A stretch of DNA of 64,000 nucleotides from Limenecus sp048360435. GTDB lineage: Bacteria; Cyanobacteriota; Vampirovibrionia; Gastranaerophilales; Gastranaerophilaceae. Positions 60,669 through 64,000 of this stretch are shown here, one piece after another. The notes below the pieces were generated by a model. It was not told the DNA's origin, ran no database searches, and worked only from the letters and a program-made list of their open reading frames with translations. Every line of letters begins with the position of its first letter. Position 1 is the first letter of the stretch. The position numbers and the translations under genes are program-made. The stretch covers positions 39,434-103,433 of the forward strand of contig DBGCOP010000025.1 of assembly GCA_048360435.1 (NCBI GenBank), read 5' to 3'.

Positions 60669-61544
60669 TTATTTATAAATCTTATCCCCGACCTGAACGG
60701 AGGTAATCAAAATGACCTTGCAAGAACCGCCCGAACGGCTTTCCTGATTAATATCATCAATGTTTAAACTGCCTTTCAAATGTTCTTTAGGACTGAAAAT
60801 GTCAACCAGAAGTCCGTCTATTCGAATCGGAGTAAACTTTTTCTGTTTTAGCAATATGCCGAGAATATTGTTCGAAGCAGGAACAATATGAAAATGCTGA
60901 ACCTCAGAATCATTGATTCTGCATTTGTTTTCAAATTTATCCCTGTCTTTTATTGTGGTAGTCAAAACACGTCCGTTTAAATATTTTTTCGACTTAAATT
61001 CAAAATTTCTATCCAGCCAAGCAGCATCAGCCGCACACTTCCCCCAAATGAGTCCCATATCAACCTGCGCGGTTCTGTCAAAAGTATCCATGTTTGAAGA
61101 ATAAAGACTGTTAACAGCAAGCACTCTTCCGGACATTGAAAATGTTGCCATAGGCAAAAGCTTGAAAACTACTTCGTTTTTGTCATTTAAAATATTAATA
61201 AACTCTTCTGACTGAAAATCAAAAAGATTCACAAGCTTATACTCAGGATTTGTATCATCGCTGAAAGGGTCATCCGAACGGGCAACTCTGGTTAAATAAG
61301 TATCAATAATATCAAGTTTTGGACGTTCATAAATATTGATAGCTTTGTTTGTTGTCTGTGTCGGCTTAACAATAAAATGAGATATTTTATATGCAATATG
61401 ATGCCTGTACAAAAAAGCTGGTATCAAAAGCAAAGCGAGACAGAGCCATATCACTTTGCGGCGAAACAGTCTGTCCCGTTCTTTAATTTCTTCTTCAATT
61501 TCTGCCTGAAGCTGTTCACACAGCTCTTTTTGTGCTTCATTCAT
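60669..61544 (-). CDS. Unknown membrane-anchored protein, 291 aa
   Basis: A charged N-terminus (QAEIEEEIKERDRLFRRK), one membrane helix at about 31-48 (VIWLCLALLLIPAFLY), then a ~240-residue extracytoplasmic domain. It contains GLIWGKCAADAAW and FHIVPASNNILG with few cysteines. Not recognised. It lies between the ROK kinase (4 bp) and holA (25 bp), so it is cotranscribed with both. Confidence 0.6.
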   Translation of the reverse strand: MNEAQKELCEQLQAEIEEEIKERDRLFRRKVIWLCLALLLIPAFLYRHHIAYKISHFIVKPTQTTNKAINIYERPKLDIIDTYLTRVARSDDPFSDDTNPEYKLVNLFDFQSEEFINILNDKNEVVFKLLPMATFSMSGRVLAVNSLYSSNMDTFDRTAQVDMGLIWGKCAADAAWLDRNFEFKSKKYLNGRVLTTTIKDRDKFENKCRINDSEVQHFHIVPASNNILGILLKQKKFTPIRIDGLLVDIFSPKEHLKGSLNIDDINQESRSGGSCKVILITSVQVGDKIYK

Positions 61545-61548
61545 AATT

Positions 61549-62508
61549 TTAGTTGTCTATTAAAAGACTTGCTCCGATTAGCCCCGCCGTATTTCCGAGT
61601 TCAGCAGGTACGACTTTCACAGCAGCCCCCTGAATAGGCATTGCCCTGTCCTTGAGAGTTTTTTTCAAGGGCTCAAACAAAATATCTCCGGCATCAGCAA
61701 CACCGCCGCCGATTACAATTTTTTCGGGGTTCAAAAGGTTAACAACGCTTGAAAGCCCTATACCCAGATATTCGCCCATTCTTTCAAAGATTTTCTTTGC
61801 AACAACATCGCCTTCCTGGGCCGCCTGACAAACAATTGCGGGGGTGATTGCCGCGGTTGAACCGGCAATTTCTCTAAATTTTGCACTTTTTCCGCCTCTG
61901 ACATAATCTTTTGCCATAGCAACAATAGCAGGACCTGAAGCATAAGCTTCAAAACAGCCTGTGTCGCCGCATCCGCAAATCAATCCGTCATGCATTTGCA
62001 TTTTTATGTGTCCGATTTCTCCTGCGGCATTGCTCGCACCTCTTACAAGTTTTCCGTTTATGACAAGTCCCGAACCGATACCTGTTCCTACCGTAATACA
62101 GATAAGGTTTTTGCAGCCGGCACCTGCGCCGTAATTCAACTCTGCAAGTGCCATACAGCGTACATCATTGTCAACTTTCACAGGGACATTGAATTCTTTT
62201 TGCATAATTTCAGCAATAGGAACATCTATCCAACCCGGAATATTAGGCAAAATTCTTACAATCCCGTTATCACAATCAATCTGACCGGGAAAACCAAAAC
62301 CAATTCCCTCAATGTCATTTGTTGTGATTTCAGCTTCTTTCATCAGGTCTTTAATACATTGAGTGATATTTCCGATTGTATATTCATAACCCATTTCAGC
62401 ACGGGTAGGCACAGTTTTGGGATGAGAGATTTCACCCTTCTTATCAACAAGAGCAATCTTCACGTTAGTTCCGCCTATGTCTACACCTATTCTGAATTTT
62501 TCAAACAT
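61549..62508 (-). CDS. ROK-family sugar kinase (glucokinase-like)
   Basis: A 319-residue kinase. The phosphate loop is GVDIGGTNVKIALVD (8-22), the ROK signature includes GEIGHIKMQ, and the zinc cysteines are CGCGDTGCFEAYASG near residue 178. DNDVRCMALAELNYGAG holds the catalytic Asp. Most likely phosphorylates glucose to enter glycolysis; N-acetyl sugars are possible. GGGGATA precedes the ATG. Confidence 0.92.
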   Translation of the reverse strand: MFEKFRIGVDIGGTNVKIALVDKKGEISHPKTVPTRAEMGYEYTIGNITQCIKDLMKEAEITTNDIEGIGFGFPGQIDCDNGIVRILPNIPGWIDVPIAEIMQKEFNVPVKVDNDVRCMALAELNYGAGAGCKNLICITVGTGIGSGLVINGKLVRGASNAAGEIGHIKMQMHDGLICGCGDTGCFEAYASGPAIVAMAKDYVRGGKSAKFREIAGSTAAITPAIVCQAAQEGDVVAKKIFERMGEYLGIGLSSVVNLLNPEKIVIGGGVADAGDILFEPLKKTLKDRAMPIQGAAVKVVPAELGNTAGLIGASLLIDN

Positions 62509-62604
62509 TCTTTTATCCCCGTTTACATTAATATCATACTTATGATAATAATATCACGAGAATAAAAAATTTTTAAATTTCAGTTTGAAAGTTTCGGTTT
62601 AAAA

Positions 62605-63885
62605 TTAAGGGCGAATTCTGTCCATAAGTCTCGGGAACGGAATAGTTTCACGAACGTGGTGAAGACCGCAAATCCATGCAACAGTTCTTTCAATTCCCAA
62701 TCCAAAACCTGCGTGCTTGCAACTGCCGTATTTTCTGACATCCAAATACCAGTCAAAGACCTCTTCAGGCAGACCTTGTTCTTTAATTTTTGCTTTCAAT
62801 TTATCAATATCTTCTTCTCTTTGACCGCCGCCGATGATTTCTCCATAGCCCTCAGGCGCAATCATATCAACACAGGCAGCTTTGTCGCCTTCCTGTTTCA
62901 TATAGAATGCTTTGATTGCCATAGGATAGTGGTGAATCATAACAGGTTTGTCAAATTCTTCCGAAATCAAGGTTTCTTCATCACCGCCAAAGTCAGCACC
63001 CCACTGTGTGTCATTTCCTTTTTTCTTAAGAATTTCAATTGCTTCGTCATAAGAAATTCTCGGGAAAGGACGCTTAATATTTTCGAGTTTTGAAATATCT
63101 CTTTCAAGAACTTCCAAATCTTCTCTGTTGTTTTTAACAACCTCCTGAACAATATATTCAACAAACTCTTCAGCCAAGTCCATATCATCATAAATGTCAA
63201 AGAAGGCAACTTCAGGCTCAACCATCCAGAATTCCGTTAAGTGTCTTCTTGTTTTTGATTTTTCTGCACGGAATGTCGGGCCGAAGCAGTATGCCTTGCC
63301 CACAGCCATGGCAGCCGCTTCCATATAAAGCTGTCCGCTTTGTGTTAAATATGCATTTTCGTCAAAATAATCTACCTTAAACAGGTTTGTTGTGCCTTCG
63401 CACGCATTTGGCGTAAAAATAGGTGCATCAACAAGAGTAAAACCCTTATTGTCAAAGAAATCACGAACAGATTTGATGATTCTGTGACGAATTCTCAAAA
63501 TAGCTTTTTGTCTCAAAGAACGAAGCCACAAATGTCTGTGCTCCATAAGGAAGTGCGTTCCGTGTTCTTTTGGAGTAATCGGATAATCAACAGAATCGCC
63601 GATAACTTTAACATCCGTTGCATCAATTTCATAACCGATTCTTGAGCGGTCATGTTTTTTTACAGTTCCCGTAACTTCAACAGAGGACTCTTGAGTAATT
63701 CTTCCTGCCAAATCAAAAATATCGTCAGAAACATTTCCTTTAAACACAACAGCCTGAATCTCGCCTGTTCCGTCTCTCAGCTGTAAGAAGTGAAGTTTGC
63801 CGCTTGAACGTTTGTTGTAAAGCCAGGCCTGTAATTTAACTTCCTGTCCTTCATGCTTTCCTATATCTTCGATGTAAAGTTTCAT
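62605..63885 (-). CDS. asnS: Asparaginyl-tRNA synthetase
   Basis: A 426-residue class IIb synthetase. An OB-fold anticodon domain (about 1-100) with WLYNKRSSGKLHFLQLRDG is followed by the catalytic core with FRAEKSKTRRHLTEFWMVEPE (motif 2) and a C-terminal GFGLGIERTVAWICGL (motif 3). The Asn-type rather than Asp-type is judged from its length and lack of an insertion domain. Last full gene of the window. SD is AGAGGA. Confidence 0.95.
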   Translation of the reverse strand: MKLYIEDIGKHEGQEVKLQAWLYNKRSSGKLHFLQLRDGTGEIQAVVFKGNVSDDIFDLAGRITQESSVEVTGTVKKHDRSRIGYEIDATDVKVIGDSVDYPITPKEHGTHFLMEHRHLWLRSLRQKAILRIRHRIIKSVRDFFDNKGFTLVDAPIFTPNACEGTTNLFKVDYFDENAYLTQSGQLYMEAAAMAVGKAYCFGPTFRAEKSKTRRHLTEFWMVEPEVAFFDIYDDMDLAEEFVEYIVQEVVKNNREDLEVLERDISKLENIKRPFPRISYDEAIEILKKKGNDTQWGADFGGDEETLISEEFDKPVMIHHYPMAIKAFYMKQEGDKAACVDMIAPEGYGEIIGGGQREEDIDKLKAKIKEQGLPEEVFDWYLDVRKYGSCKHAGFGLGIERTVAWICGLHHVRETIPFPRLMDRIRP

Positions 63886-63921
63886 AATCCGTCCTCTTCT
63901 GTGATGTATTTTTCATTATTA

Positions 63922-63949
63922 ATTATATTATTTAATTTCTAAATTACAA
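63922..63949 (-). promoter_or_regulatory. asnS promoter
   Basis: TTGTAA (63944-63949) and a perfect TATAAT (63922-63927) on the minus strand are 16 bp apart, ~37 bp before the asnS ATG. No T-box or other leader structure is seen in the 115 bp to the window edge. Confidence 0.5.
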
Positions 63950-64000
63950 AAGCACAGTGTTAAGATTTCTTAATGTTGCTCTAAACTTTCCTAAAGAAAA

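Noticed and set aside
1..64000. CRISPR arrays, transposases or prophage genes
   Set aside because: No regularly spaced repeats with unique spacers and no recognised transposase, integrase or phage structural genes were seen.

Overview
The window reads as a chromosomal segment of an AT-rich, Gram-negative-type, anaerobic bacterium. My best placement is the non-photosynthetic cyanobacterial lineage (Melainabacteria/Vampirovibrionia, most like the gut order Gastranaerophilales). Signs of an outer membrane are LpxK, a GT9 (heptosyltransferase-type) enzyme, an Mla/TGD-type lipid transporter and an ArnT-like GT39. A DUF3326 protein, a family I associate with cyanobacteria and plastids, and a short four-domain ribosomal protein S1 fit a cyanobacterial relative. 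An anaerobic, fermentative life is suggested by a B12-dependent class II ribonucleotide reductase, a malic enzyme, a lone 2-hydroxyacyl-CoA dehydratase-type protein and no respiratory or photosynthetic genes. Placement is inference from gene content; no database was searched.

Layout. 1-2.1 kb: the SecA tail, then an ExbB/MotA-ZorA-like plus MotB/ZorB-like membrane motor pair. 2.2-7.0 kb: dnaE and dnaA, convergent. 7.1-14.1 kb: a minus-strand run read mlaE-mlaF-mlaD-lpxK-GT9-pilin-pilin-unknown-dnaA. 14.3-17.2 kb: the export-gate genes fliP-fliQ-fliR-flhB. 17.3-23.0 kb: dehydratase-type protein, unknowns, a short ribbon-helix-helix-like gene, an M16 peptidase and rsfS. 23.1-27.6 kb: mscS-type channel; trpS-coaBC-nif3-exported protein. 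27.7-32.6 kb (minus strand): Clp N-repeat protein, GT39, miaA and a membrane protein. 32.6-35.1 kb: ilvD-yebC. 35.2-35.9 kb: XRE regulator, a divergent unknown and a 48-aa membrane protein. 36.1-39.2 kb: pgpH-ybeY-dgkA. 39.3-46.1 kb: rpsA/ispH, malic enzyme/plsY, a kinase-like small protein and der. 46.2-46.5 kb: tRNA-Arg(CCG) inside direct and inverted fragments of itself. 46.5-54.8 kb: HIT protein, TPR protein, a pilin-DUF3326-UPF0173 operon, HD-GYP-trmFO and two unknowns. 55-64 kb: nucleoside transporter, nrdJ, holB, holA, an unknown, a ROK kinase and asnS.

How the genes work together. Most are housekeeping: replication (dnaE, holA, holB, dnaA, nrdJ), translation and RNA maturation (trpS, asnS, rpsA, rsfS, ybeY, der, miaA, trmFO), cofactor and isoprenoid supply (coaBC, ispH), lipid and envelope biogenesis (plsY, dgkA, lpxK, Mla), protein secretion and nucleotide signalling (PgpH for c-di-AMP, HD-GYP for c-di-GMP). 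I see no prophage, transposase, CRISPR array or recognised defence island. The parts most worth a second look are the orphan ZorAB-like motor, the six-repeat Clp N protein without an ATPase, the malic enzyme with a domain inserted in its catalytic core, the scrambled tRNA-Arg locus, the XRE regulator with a 14-bp inverted operator, and the long nrdJ upstream region with a possible small RNA.
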